From an uncultured Rubritalea sp. (GTDB taxonomy: Bacteria > Verrucomicrobiota > Verrucomicrobiia > Verrucomicrobiales > Akkermansiaceae): DNA of 64,000 nt. This document shows, piece by piece, positions 18,952-26,880 of this stretch. The position numbers and the translations under genes were made by a program. The DNA is taken from assembly GCA_937923145.1 (NCBI GenBank), contig CALAJT010000006.1, forward strand, positions 16,928-80,927, written 5' to 3'. Within the stretch, counting starts at the first letter, position 1. Every line of letters begins with the position of its first letter. The notes below the pieces were generated by a model, which searched no databases, was not told the DNA's origin, and saw nothing but the letters and a program-made list of their open reading frames with translations.

Positions 18952-20427
18952 ATGATGTTAGAAAATACATCTAAAACTGTATTAGTTACAGGAGCTAATG
19001 GCTATATAGGAATGCGCTTGCTACGCACTCTTGCGGAAAATGGGCATCATGTCATAGCGGTGGTACGAAATAAGAATCGTCTCAGGGAGGCATTAGTAGA
19101 GTCACTCGGTGATCAACTTACCATTATAGAAGCGGACTTAAATGACGAAGAACTACCTGAAATAAAACTTAATGTAGACGCCGCCTACTACCTGCTCCAC
19201 TCCATGACATCAGAGGGAGACTTCATGGAAAAAGAAGCTCAATGTGCTAACAATTTCGTGGAATGGGTGAAAGGCACAGGATGTAGACAAATCGTCTACC
19301 TTGGAGCCCTAATGCCTGAAAATGTTGAGGGTGATGACCTCTCAAAACACCTTAAGTCCCGAGAGATAGTACATGAAATCTTAGAAGCATCTGAGATGCC
19401 TCTCACTACACTACGCGCTTCTATTATTGTAGGCAGCGGCAGTGCTAGCTTTGAGATGATTCGTGATTTGGTAGAGAAATTACCTATATTGATTACCCCT
19501 AAATGGGTCAATACAATGTGTCAGCCGATAGCGATTCGTAATATGATTCACTATTTAGTGGAGGTAATTCAAAATGAAGCATGTCTAGGACAAGATTACG
19601 ATGTGGGGGGGCCTGAGCAACTAACCTACCGCGATATGCTCCTACGTTATGCGAAAATTCGTAAGCTTAAGAGACTGATCATTCCCGTGCCGTTTTTTAG
19701 CCCTAAACTATCTTCCCATTGGCTTCAGCTTCTTACCGCAACTAACTATTACCTAGCTAGAAACCTAGTAGACAGCCTAAGTATGAAGACTGTCTGTAGT
19801 GACAATGAGATCACTAAAGTCATTCCTCAAACTCTACTTACTTACGATGAAGCTATCGAGAAGGCATTCTCTAAAATAGCCCAAAATTTAGTGCCGTCCA
19901 CATGGTATGGTTCACTAGTGAGCGGCTCTCTAACCCATAAACAGCTACTCAATGTAGAAGTGCCTACTCATGGAGTATATGTGGACGAGCGTTCAAGAGA
20001 ACTTGGCGTAAGCAAGGAAGAATGTATCGACGCCATCTGGAGTCTTGGCGGTAAATCAGGCTGGCCGTCAATGCACTGGGCTTGGATGATTCGTGGTATG
20101 CTGGACAAGATGTTGGGAGGCATAGGGATGCGCAGAGGCAGGCGACACCCTACGGATTTGAGCAACGGAGATGCACTAGATTTCTGGAGAGTCATCATGG
20201 CTGACCGTGAGCAGGGGAGGCTTATCCTCTATGCAGAAATGAAACTCCCAGGAGAAGCTTGGCTGGAATATTCTATAGAAGAAAATGAACTGCATCAGAA
20301 AGCAACATTTCGCCCTACGGGATTAATGGGAAGGCTCTACTGGATCAGCGTTTATCCGCTCCATCTCATCATATTCCCGCAGATGAACAAACGTCTAGCC
20401 AATGGCTGGAAAGATAGAAAATCATAA
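18952..20427 (+). CDS. SDR-like NAD(P)-binding protein with DUF2867 C-terminal domain
   Basis: 491 residues. The N-terminal 300 residues are an extended/atypical SDR fold: VLVTGANGYIGMRLLRTLAE at the start, AAYYLLHSM, RQIVYLGALMP, LRASIIVGSGSASFEMIRDL and YDVGGPEQLTYRDML. The C-terminal 150 residues (PSTWYGSLVSG onward, with DALDFWRVI and KATFRPTGLMGRLYW) match the DUF2867 pattern. Proteins with this fusion are common, of unknown substrate, and probably cytoplasmic. The start codon directly follows the previous stop, and its own stop overlaps the photolyase-like start (TAATG), so the three genes are translationally coupled. Confidence 0.87.
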   Translation: MMLENTSKTVLVTGANGYIGMRLLRTLAENGHHVIAVVRNKNRLREALVESLGDQLTIIEADLNDEELPEIKLNVDAAYYLLHSMTSEGDFMEKEAQCANNFVEWVKGTGCRQIVYLGALMPENVEGDDLSKHLKSREIVHEILEASEMPLTTLRASIIVGSGSASFEMIRDLVEKLPILITPKWVNTMCQPIAIRNMIHYLVEVIQNEACLGQDYDVGGPEQLTYRDMLLRYAKIRKLKRLIIPVPFFSPKLSSHWLQLLTATNYYLARNLVDSLSMKTVCSDNEITKVIPQTLLTYDEAIEKAFSKIAQNLVPSTWYGSLVSGSLTHKQLLNVEVPTHGVYVDERSRELGVSKEECIDAIWSLGGKSGWPSMHWAWMIRGMLDKMLGGIGMRRGRRHPTDLSNGDALDFWRVIMADREQGRLILYAEMKLPGEAWLEYSIEENELHQKATFRPTGLMGRLYWISVYPLHLIIFPQMNKRLANGWKDRKS

Positions 20428-21905
20428 TGAAGCTAGGACTAATTTACCCACACCAACTTTTCGAAAAGCATCCGGTGATAGAGCAAAGCGATGAGCAGTA
20501 TCTTGTCGCAGACTCTATCATCATAGGAGGAGATGAAGAATGGCCACTGAAACCTCACGCTCAGAAACTTCTGCTGCACATCGCATCCATGCGAGCTTAT
20601 GCAGAGCGGTTTTCGCTTAAATTGGTGATGTCTCTAGATGAGATTAAGCTAGAGAAATATTCTGAGACCGTAGTCTGTAGACTATTCGATGATATTTTAG
20701 AAAGGCGATTACGAGCGAAGTTTGAGACATTTACAGAACTAGAATCACCCGGATTCGTAACGCCTAAAGAATGGGGAGAGAGCTTTTTTAATACGGATAA
20801 GAAGCCATTCATGAAGACCTTCTACGAAGCCCAGCGAAAGCGCATGGACATCCTAATAGATCCTAATGGAGATCCCACTGGCGGACGCTGGAGCTATGAT
20901 GATGAAAATAGGAAGAAGTTCCCATTAAAAGAAACACCACCTGAAGAGCCAGATTTTAAAGCTACTAAAAAAGAGCAAGATTATATCACTGAGGCAAAGA
21001 AAGAGATTAAAAAAATGAAACTGGAGACGGTCGGGGATGATAAAAAATTCCGCTATCCTATTACTCATAAAGCCGCTAGAAAATGGTTAGAGGATTTTCT
21101 TCTCACTAGGTTTGATCGCTTCGGGACTTATGAAGATGCGATTTCCCACCGCAGTAAGTTTCTCTACCATTCAGTGCTCACTCCAATGTTAAACGCAGGG
21201 CTTTTAACTCCACTAGAGATTGTAGACAGAGCATTAGAAGTAGCAGAAGAAAGAGACATTGAGATTAATAACCTGGAAGGGTTCATAAGGCAGATTATCG
21301 GCTGGAGGGAGTTCATGAGTATCATGTATCTGAAACATGGGCGCTATCTGAGAACGCAGAACTTCTGGGAGTTTAAGGACTCGATGCCCAATTCTATTTA
21401 CAAGCTAAAGACAGGAATTCCACCTGTAGATGACGTTCTAGAAAAAGTGAATCAAGAAGGTTATGGACACCATATCGAGCGCCTTATGATCATGGGGAAC
21501 TTCTTCATGCTGTTACGTATCAAGCCAGACGATGTATTCCAATGGTTCTCCGAATTCTTCGTAGATGCCTACGACTGGGTGATGGTGCCAAATGTTTACG
21601 GCATGAGCCAGTTCAGCGATGGAGGACTCATGGTGACAAAACCCTATATCAGCGGATCGAACTACATCCGCAAGATGTCTGACTACAAAGCGGGTGATTG
21701 GTGCGATGTCTGGGATGCTCTCTTTTGGAGTTTTATCGATGACCATAGAGATTATTTCTCCAAACAATATAGAATGAAAATGATGGTGAGCCATTTAGTA
21801 AAAATGGGAGGTGAAAAGCTAGCTCAGCATCATAATGTGGCAGCGGATTATAGAAAGAAGCTTCAAGATGGTGGGTTTCTGGGAGATGATTTAGAACTGC
21901 TATAA
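20427..21905 (+). CDS. Cryptochrome/photolyase-related protein (PhrB/CryB group) lacking Fe-S cysteines
   Basis: 492 residues. N-terminal segment (MKLGLIYPHQLF) and DDxxEERxLRAK-like helix match the bacterial cryptochrome/(6-4) photolyase family; the FAD-binding half has FGTYEDAISHRSKFLYHS, GLLTPLEIVDRAL, GFIRQIIGWREF, GYGHHIERLMIMGNFFML and PNVYGMSQFSDGG. Most members bind [4Fe-4S] through four cysteines. Here the region after MSDY (residues 417-420) reads KAGDWCDVWDALFW: the CxxC pair is missing, the loop is shortened, and only two cysteines occur in the whole protein. It may repair (6-4) lesions or act as a light sensor; absence of the cluster leaves repair activity uncertain. Confidence 0.88.
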   Translation: MKLGLIYPHQLFEKHPVIEQSDEQYLVADSIIIGGDEEWPLKPHAQKLLLHIASMRAYAERFSLKLVMSLDEIKLEKYSETVVCRLFDDILERRLRAKFETFTELESPGFVTPKEWGESFFNTDKKPFMKTFYEAQRKRMDILIDPNGDPTGGRWSYDDENRKKFPLKETPPEEPDFKATKKEQDYITEAKKEIKKMKLETVGDDKKFRYPITHKAARKWLEDFLLTRFDRFGTYEDAISHRSKFLYHSVLTPMLNAGLLTPLEIVDRALEVAEERDIEINNLEGFIRQIIGWREFMSIMYLKHGRYLRTQNFWEFKDSMPNSIYKLKTGIPPVDDVLEKVNQEGYGHHIERLMIMGNFFMLLRIKPDDVFQWFSEFFVDAYDWVMVPNVYGMSQFSDGGLMVTKPYISGSNYIRKMSDYKAGDWCDVWDALFWSFIDDHRDYFSKQYRMKMMVSHLVKMGGEKLAQHHNVAADYRKKLQDGGFLGDDLELL

Positions 21906-21932
21906 ATATTTTTTAAGAAAAGAAACAGCCAG

Positions 21933-21959
21933 TGCATCCAAAACGAAATCTTTTTCGTT
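21933..21959 (+). promoter_or_regulatory. Candidate autoregulated ECF promoter (TGCATCC-N16-CGTT) before the sigma gene
   Basis: TGCATCC at 21933-21939, 16-base spacer, CGTT at 21956-21959, identical in both blocks and in spacing to the site before the divergent lipid operon. It overlaps a perfect inverted repeat (21940-21961). Self-activation is the rule for ECF sigma genes, which makes the match meaningful. Confidence 0.55.
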
Positions 21960-21961
21960 TT
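21940..21961. repeat. Perfect 9-bp inverted repeat in the sigma gene promoter region
   Basis: AAAACGAAA (21940-21948), 4-base gap TCTT, TTTCGTTTT (21953-21961). It fills the spacer and -10 part of the candidate ECF promoter. It could be an operator for a dimeric repressor or a weak terminator of the photolyase-like gene. Confidence 0.5.
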
Positions 21962-22040
21962 AAGATTGATGACACAAGCATTAACACCTTCTATCTTCAT
22001 AAAGCTTTTCATAGAAAACCTTTGTTTAGAAAGTAAGCTC

Positions 22041-22607
22041 ATGGAAGAAGAGAATAATAAAACTACTGAAATTGATGATTCAGCTGCTGTAGCAAAGTTG
22101 CTAGGGCGTGTTGCTAATCATGATAAGTCAGCGTTTAGTGAATTGTATAAGACTCACTCAGGTATGCTCATGTCCGTGATTCAGGCGGTGTTAAAAGACA
22201 TTGCTGAATCTGAGGACATTCTTCAGGATTCGTTCATCACGATTTGGAATAAAGCTGAAATGTATCAATCGCATCTTGGAAATCCTACAAGTTGGATGAT
22301 AACGATTGCTAAAAATAAAGCCTATGACCGTTACCGTAAATTGGTGCGCAAGACCGAGGGCATGAAAGTGCTCAAAGAAAATATGGTCAAACCGACTACT
22401 GTACTACCTCCCAAGCTAGACAACGAAAAGTTAGCTCAAGGATTTAATGATCTTAATACAGATCAGAAGGAAGCTATAGAGCTTGTTTTCTATCAGGGAT
22501 ACACTCAGCAAGAAGCTGCGGAGAAGCTAGACGCTCCGCTGGGAACAGTGAAGGCAAGAATCCGTAGAGGGTTGCTCAAACTTAAACAAATAATTTCTAA
22601 CAATTAA
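22041..22607 (+). CDS. ECF-type RNA polymerase sigma factor
   Basis: 188 residues from ATG 22041. Region sigma-2: AFSELYKTHSGMLMSV, AESEDILQDSFITIWNKAEMY and NPTSWMITIAKNKAYDRYRK. Region sigma-4: FNDLNTDQKEAIELVFYQGYTQQEAAEKL with the HTH, then APLGTVKARIRRGLLKL. It directs RNA polymerase to stress promoters. The frame is open to ATG 21969, which lies 9 bases after the candidate promoter's CGTT and would give 24 extra residues; ATG 22041 gives the usual ECF N-terminus. It is followed 13 bases later by the cupin gene, a classic sigma/anti-sigma pair, and by context belongs to the RpoE/SigK-like photo-oxidative group. Confidence 0.92.
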   Translation: MEEENNKTTEIDDSAAVAKLLGRVANHDKSAFSELYKTHSGMLMSVIQAVLKDIAESEDILQDSFITIWNKAEMYQSHLGNPTSWMITIAKNKAYDRYRKLVRKTEGMKVLKENMVKPTTVLPPKLDNEKLAQGFNDLNTDQKEAIELVFYQGYTQQEAAEKLDAPLGTVKARIRRGLLKLKQIISNN

Positions 22608-22620
22608 CGACATCTATATT

Positions 22621-23259
22621 ATGGAAAAAGATCAAATACAAGATATGGCAGTCGAATATGCTACTGAGGGACTCAGTGCTGAACACAAGGTAGTATACGA
22701 CATGTGGGTCATTTCAGCCAGTGATGCTGATAAGCAAGTTTTTTCAGATATGATAGATACCTGTGCCGAACTTTCGATTCAAGGCTTAGCTGATACAGCG
22801 GTCTCTGGTCACGTGAAAGAGAAGATTTTAAAGAGTGTAGAAACGCTGGGAACTACTGCACCTATCGTAAGAATGATTCCTAAAGAAGATCAGGAATGGA
22901 TCAACCTACCTATCAGAGGAGCGAAGATGAGTGAACTCTCAGCTCGGAAAGAAGACGGTTTTGCAATGACCATGATCGAAATCACTGCCGGTTCAGAATT
23001 TCCCGAGCATGATCACCACGGTGTAGAAATGGCTTATATTTTAGAGGGCGATCTCGAAGCTGACGGAGTGATTTTACATGCAGGAGACTTCCTGCGTGCA
23101 GATGCAGGCTCTCACCACGGTAAACATTTTTCACCTAATGGCTGCCGTGCACTTATCGTCACTGCAAATGAGAATTATCATCACAAGACGGTGAAAGCTC
23201 TAGACTCAGTCCAGAAAGTTTACCGTAAAGTGAAGAATGTTTTCGCTAAATCATCTTAA
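22621..23259 (+). CDS. chrR: ChrR-like cupin anti-sigma factor
   Basis: 212 residues. The C-terminal half is the ChrR-type cupin: FPEHDHHGVEMAYILEGDLE (His130, His132, Glu136 as likely metal ligands), ILHAGDFLRADAGSHHGKHF. The N-terminal 85 residues are helical, with EYATEGLSAEHKV, but lack the HxxxCxxC zinc anti-sigma motif of Rhodobacter ChrR: there is a single Cys (C48) in this part. In the model system ChrR holds its sigma factor until singlet oxygen triggers release and degradation. Position directly after the ECF gene supports an anti-sigma role. A cupin oxygenase acting on lipids is an alternative. Confidence 0.8.
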   Translation: MEKDQIQDMAVEYATEGLSAEHKVVYDMWVISASDADKQVFSDMIDTCAELSIQGLADTAVSGHVKEKILKSVETLGTTAPIVRMIPKEDQEWINLPIRGAKMSELSARKEDGFAMTMIEITAGSEFPEHDHHGVEMAYILEGDLEADGVILHAGDFLRADAGSHHGKHFSPNGCRALIVTANENYHHKTVKALDSVQKVYRKVKNVFAKSS

Positions 23260-23304
23260 AAACTACTTTTTTCTCGAACTCTCCCAACCCACCTGGCCGT
23301 AAGC

Positions 23305-24171
23305 ATGAGTTGTAAAAAAGTAATTTATAAAGGAAGCATTTGTGCTCTCATTTTTTCTGCTGGTATAGTTTCTAACAGCTGCAGTCCGGCTAGTAATACT
23401 GCCGCCGCTGAAAAGCAGATTAAAGTAGGATACAAGAGCTCTAAGGATATTGTGTTTACTCCCGAAGCCTGGCCAGAAGATGTAAAAGGAGATCTATACC
23501 AGCCAAGAATAGTGGGGAAATCTCCCGTTGTTTTATTAGTACACGGTGGCGGATGGGCTGAGAATGATAACCGTTACCAGATGACTGGGATAGCTAAAAC
23601 CTTAGCCAAAAGAGGCTACACGGTCTTCAATGTAACCTACAGATTAGCACCCCAATATAATTTTCCTGCACCAGTCGATGACCTATACCAAGCTATCAAA
23701 TATCTGAAGAAAAATGAGCAAGTGCTGAATATAGATATGAATCGCCTAGGGGTCTTCGGCTACTCAGCTGGAGGACATCTCGCTGAATTAGTAGCTATGC
23801 GAGATATGCCTAATGGTGTGAAAATCAAAGCTGTCGTCGCTGGAGGAACACCACACTTTATGAGAGTCGACCCAGACTTCCACATGGTGAAAGCTCTCAT
23901 CGGAAAATCATTCGATGAAGATCCAACACCTTATTACAAAGCGACCCCAGTAGATCAAGTGACGTCAAATTTCCCCCCAGTCTTTATCTACCACGGAGCT
24001 GAAGACCAACTCGTCCCTACTCTGCATGTGCACAAGTGGGTCAAGCGTCTAGAAGAGCTTAATGTGGAGTATGAACTCTACTGGGTGAAAGGTAGAGGTC
24101 ACATTGGCACTTTCCTATTGCCAAGCCAGTCTATCAATAAGTCGATAGAGTTTTTCGATAAAAAGCTTTAG
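23305..24171 (+). CDS. Alpha/beta-hydrolase lipoprotein (esterase/lipase-like, HGGG type)
   Basis: 288 residues. The signal segment ends NSCSP, suggesting lipidation and an envelope location. Motifs of the BD-FAE/hormone-sensitive-lipase-like group: LLVHGGGWAEN (oxyanion hole), VTYRLAPQYNFPAPVDDL, GVFGYSAGGHLAEL (nucleophile Ser), IYHGAEDQLVP (Asp) and GRGHIGTF (His). It hydrolyses carboxyl esters; the substrate is unknown. It begins 45 bases after the cupin stop on the same strand, so it might be part of the sigma operon, but the gap leaves this open. Confidence 0.88.
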   Translation: MSCKKVIYKGSICALIFSAGIVSNSCSPASNTAAAEKQIKVGYKSSKDIVFTPEAWPEDVKGDLYQPRIVGKSPVVLLVHGGGWAENDNRYQMTGIAKTLAKRGYTVFNVTYRLAPQYNFPAPVDDLYQAIKYLKKNEQVLNIDMNRLGVFGYSAGGHLAELVAMRDMPNGVKIKAVVAGGTPHFMRVDPDFHMVKALIGKSFDEDPTPYYKATPVDQVTSNFPPVFIYHGAEDQLVPTLHVHKWVKRLEELNVEYELYWVKGRGHIGTFLLPSQSINKSIEFFDKKL

Positions 24172-24532
24172 AGTCTCCCCTTGATCGTCGCTTACTTTTG
24201 GAAGTAGTAGAGAAATAATATTTATCTTAATTCTCTGAATCATTAGAATATGAGACTATTTCCCAATTATTCTTGAGGTCTTGTTCTAACGTGCTTATCT
24301 ACAAGGTGAAAAGGTGGAAATGCTTTAGTGTAGATCACAGATTTTGGCTTAAGCTTACTACGTCAATTTGTAAGTATGCGAATAGTAGGAACACGTTTTT
24401 AAAAGCAAATAACATCTATACTTTTGTTTGGAACTACTTAGAATTAAGCTTGTGTTATCTTAGTATTGTAGCTAAAAAGACTGTCCGCTAAGTGGGAATA
24501 TTCAACTTAGCTATATATTCAAAACGTGACCC
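24172..24532. other. 361-base intergenic region without a recognised gene
   Basis: AT-rich. It has an open frame of 72 codons (24273-24491) with basic/aromatic, unpatterned composition and no recognised family; I do not consider it a gene. No tRNA or clear terminator was seen. It probably contains the promoter of the PTS IIA-like gene. Confidence 0.5.
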
Positions 24533-25030
24533 ATGAAACTAGCTAGTTTACTAACAGAGCAGCAAATCATCCTTAATATGAAGGCTGATGAGCACTGGGC
24601 TGCGATTGTTGAACTTGTAGAAAGTCTCGATAAACAAGGGCTGCTGGTAGGTGAAGAGAAAGATGCAGTTCTTATAGCCCTTCAGAAAAGAGAGGATCAG
24701 ACTAGTACTGGAATCGGCTCTGGCGTAGCAATTCCTCACGCATTTTCAGATAAGATTGAGAATGTAGTCGCTATGTTTGGACGTTCTGAAGAAGGCATCG
24801 AATTTGAAGCATTAGATAATGCACCTGTTAAATTCATTTTGCTCTTCATAGTGCCTAAAAAAGACTATCATCTGCACCTTCAGACACTGGCAGCTATTGC
24901 TAAAATGTTTAATAATTGCGAGATTAGAAAACAACTAGAGCAAGCTACTTCGGCTGCCAAGGTTCTAGAAATCCTAGACTCTAATCCATCTAGACCACAA
25001 GGTGGGCGGGTGACTCAGAGGCTATACTAA
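24533..25030 (+). CDS. ptsN: PTS IIA-like domain protein (PtsN/fructose EIIA type)
   Basis: 165 residues. EIIA(Ntr/Fru) pattern: MKLASLLTEQQI, a mid domain REDQTSTGIGSGVAIPHAF with the phosphorylatable His (in IPHAF), and LLFIVPKKDYHLHLQTLAAIAKMF. In bacteria with an Ntr-type phosphotransfer chain this protein regulates metabolism and potassium homeostasis instead of moving sugar. No membrane PTS component lies next to it, which favours a regulatory role. The last 15 residues are a basic, probably disordered tail. Confidence 0.88.
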   Translation: MKLASLLTEQQIILNMKADEHWAAIVELVESLDKQGLLVGEEKDAVLIALQKREDQTSTGIGSGVAIPHAFSDKIENVVAMFGRSEEGIEFEALDNAPVKFILLFIVPKKDYHLHLQTLAAIAKMFNNCEIRKQLEQATSAAKVLEILDSNPSRPQGGRVTQRLY

Positions 25031-25105
25031 AAGTAATAAGCTTCTTATTTATCAGATCTACTTTGATCAACTCTAATACTTCTCTGTACCCCAATATAAA
25101 ATTTC

Positions 25106-26869
25106 ATGACTCTCCAAGCTAAGCTCCAATCTAAAATCGTTAGTGCGTTTCAATCACTAGGTCTCGAACTACCTGAAGGATTTAACCCAGAAGTAGCGAT
25201 CTCTACGGACGTCCGCCATGGTGACTATCAAGCAAATGCAGCCATGGCACTAGCCAAGCGCATGAGAATGAACCCACGTGAACTGGCTACCCAGGTAGTC
25301 GATGCTCTCCATAGTGAAGGTGTAGATGAGCTAGCGACACTGGAAATAGCTGGGCCTGGATTTATCAACTTCCGTATCCTCAAGTCTGCTTGGTCAGAGA
25401 AAGTAGAAAGCCTCCTCAGAGATGAGCGTCATGGTGTGCTGGCTGCTGATTCTCCAGAGAATATAGTCGTAGATTTTTCCGCTCCGAATGTGGCTAAGCC
25501 GATGCACGTAGGACACATTCGGTCTACGATCATTGGTGACTCACTATCGCGAATTTCTAGATTCTTAGGGCACAATGTTATTACTGATAATCATATAGGT
25601 GACTGGGGCACTCAGTTCGGTATGGTCATCTACGGTTGGAAAAACCTTATCAATAAAGATGCTCTAAAAGCAGATCCTCTGCAAGAACTACTCCGCATCT
25701 ATCGTGAGGTTAATAAACTCTGCAAAGTAGATGAAACCATACTTGAAACTTGTAAAGGTGAGCTCGTAAAACTTCAGCAAGGTGACGCCACCAATCTGGA
25801 AATCTGGAACGAGTGCGTAGACGTGTCTAAATTAGGTCTCAATGCAATCTACGACCGTCTTGATGTAAGTTTCGATCACTGGCTCGGCGAAAGCTTTTAC
25901 AACGGTCAGCTAGCTCCTTTAACAGCAACTCTTGAAGCTACTGGTGACGCCAGTCTAAGCGATGGCGCACTCTGCGTATTTTCTAATAACGAGCTCCCTC
26001 CTAAGCAAGACCCGTTTAAAGAAAAGCGTGATGGTGAGTGGTCGGATCTTCCGATGATTGTTCGTAAAGCTGATGGCGCATCGAACTACGCTACTACAGA
26101 CATTGCCACGGTAGACTATCGTCTTAATGAATGGAATGCAGATAAGATCTGGTATGTGGTAGACGCCCGTCAGGCGCTACACTTCCGCCAGTTATTTGAT
26201 ATATCTCAACGTCGTGGCTGTAAGGCTGAACTCACACACGTGACCTTCGGAACTATCTTAGGTAAAGACGGAAAGCCTCTGAAGACACGTGATGGCGACC
26301 TGCCTCAGCTCGCGAATGTGCTTAACGATGCAGTTGAGCAATCTAGAAAAGTCATTGAAGAAAAAAGTTCAGATCTTCCAGCTGATGAAAAGGAACAACT
26401 AGCGGAGGCTATCGGTGTAGGCTCAGTGAAATTCACCGAACTATCGCATAACCGCAACTCCGACTACGTCTTTGATCTAGAGAAGATGGTAGCCCTCCAG
26501 GGTGACACTGCGCCATATTTACAATACAGTAATGTTCGCTGTAAATCCATCTTCAGAAAGCTAGAAGAAACAGTAGATTTCTCTTCTATCAAACCAGAGA
26601 TAGAAGAAGAAGGGGAGATCAACCTCAGTCGCATGCTCTCACGCTACGGAGAAATCTTACCAAATGTGCTAGATGATCTTCGCCCTAACATCTTAGCTAA
26701 CTACCTCATCGAACTAGCCCGAAGCTTCCATAGCTTTTTCGAAGCCTGCCCAGTGATCCAGAGCCAAGGTAATACTCGTCTCACGCGCCTGGCTCTCTGC
26801 GAACTCACCAGCAGAATACTCTCACACGGTCTCAGTCTCTTAGGTATTAAAACACCTAACAGAATGTAA
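25106..26869 (+). CDS. argS: Arginyl-tRNA synthetase
   Basis: 587 residues, the normal length. Attaches arginine to tRNA-Arg. The N-terminal Add-1 domain covers about 1-120; class I motif APNVAKPMHVGHIRSTIIG (HIGH variant HVGH), DWGTQFGMVIYGW, the LGKDGKPLKTRDGD element in place of KMSKS, and the C-terminal anticodon-binding helices with LQYSNVRCKSI. A typical FxxPNxxKP-type variant is present. It converges on the antiporter gene. Confidence 0.97.
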   Translation: MTLQAKLQSKIVSAFQSLGLELPEGFNPEVAISTDVRHGDYQANAAMALAKRMRMNPRELATQVVDALHSEGVDELATLEIAGPGFINFRILKSAWSEKVESLLRDERHGVLAADSPENIVVDFSAPNVAKPMHVGHIRSTIIGDSLSRISRFLGHNVITDNHIGDWGTQFGMVIYGWKNLINKDALKADPLQELLRIYREVNKLCKVDETILETCKGELVKLQQGDATNLEIWNECVDVSKLGLNAIYDRLDVSFDHWLGESFYNGQLAPLTATLEATGDASLSDGALCVFSNNELPPKQDPFKEKRDGEWSDLPMIVRKADGASNYATTDIATVDYRLNEWNADKIWYVVDARQALHFRQLFDISQRRGCKAELTHVTFGTILGKDGKPLKTRDGDLPQLANVLNDAVEQSRKVIEEKSSDLPADEKEQLAEAIGVGSVKFTELSHNRNSDYVFDLEKMVALQGDTAPYLQYSNVRCKSIFRKLEETVDFSSIKPEIEEEGEINLSRMLSRYGEILPNVLDDLRPNILANYLIELARSFHSFFEACPVIQSQGNTRLTRLALCELTSRILSHGLSLLGIKTPNRM

Positions 26870-26880
26870 TAGACTTGAGA

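Noticed and set aside
24273..24491. 72-codon open frame in the gap before the PTS IIA-like gene
   Set aside because: Basic/aromatic, unpatterned composition, no recognised family and no ribosome binding site.
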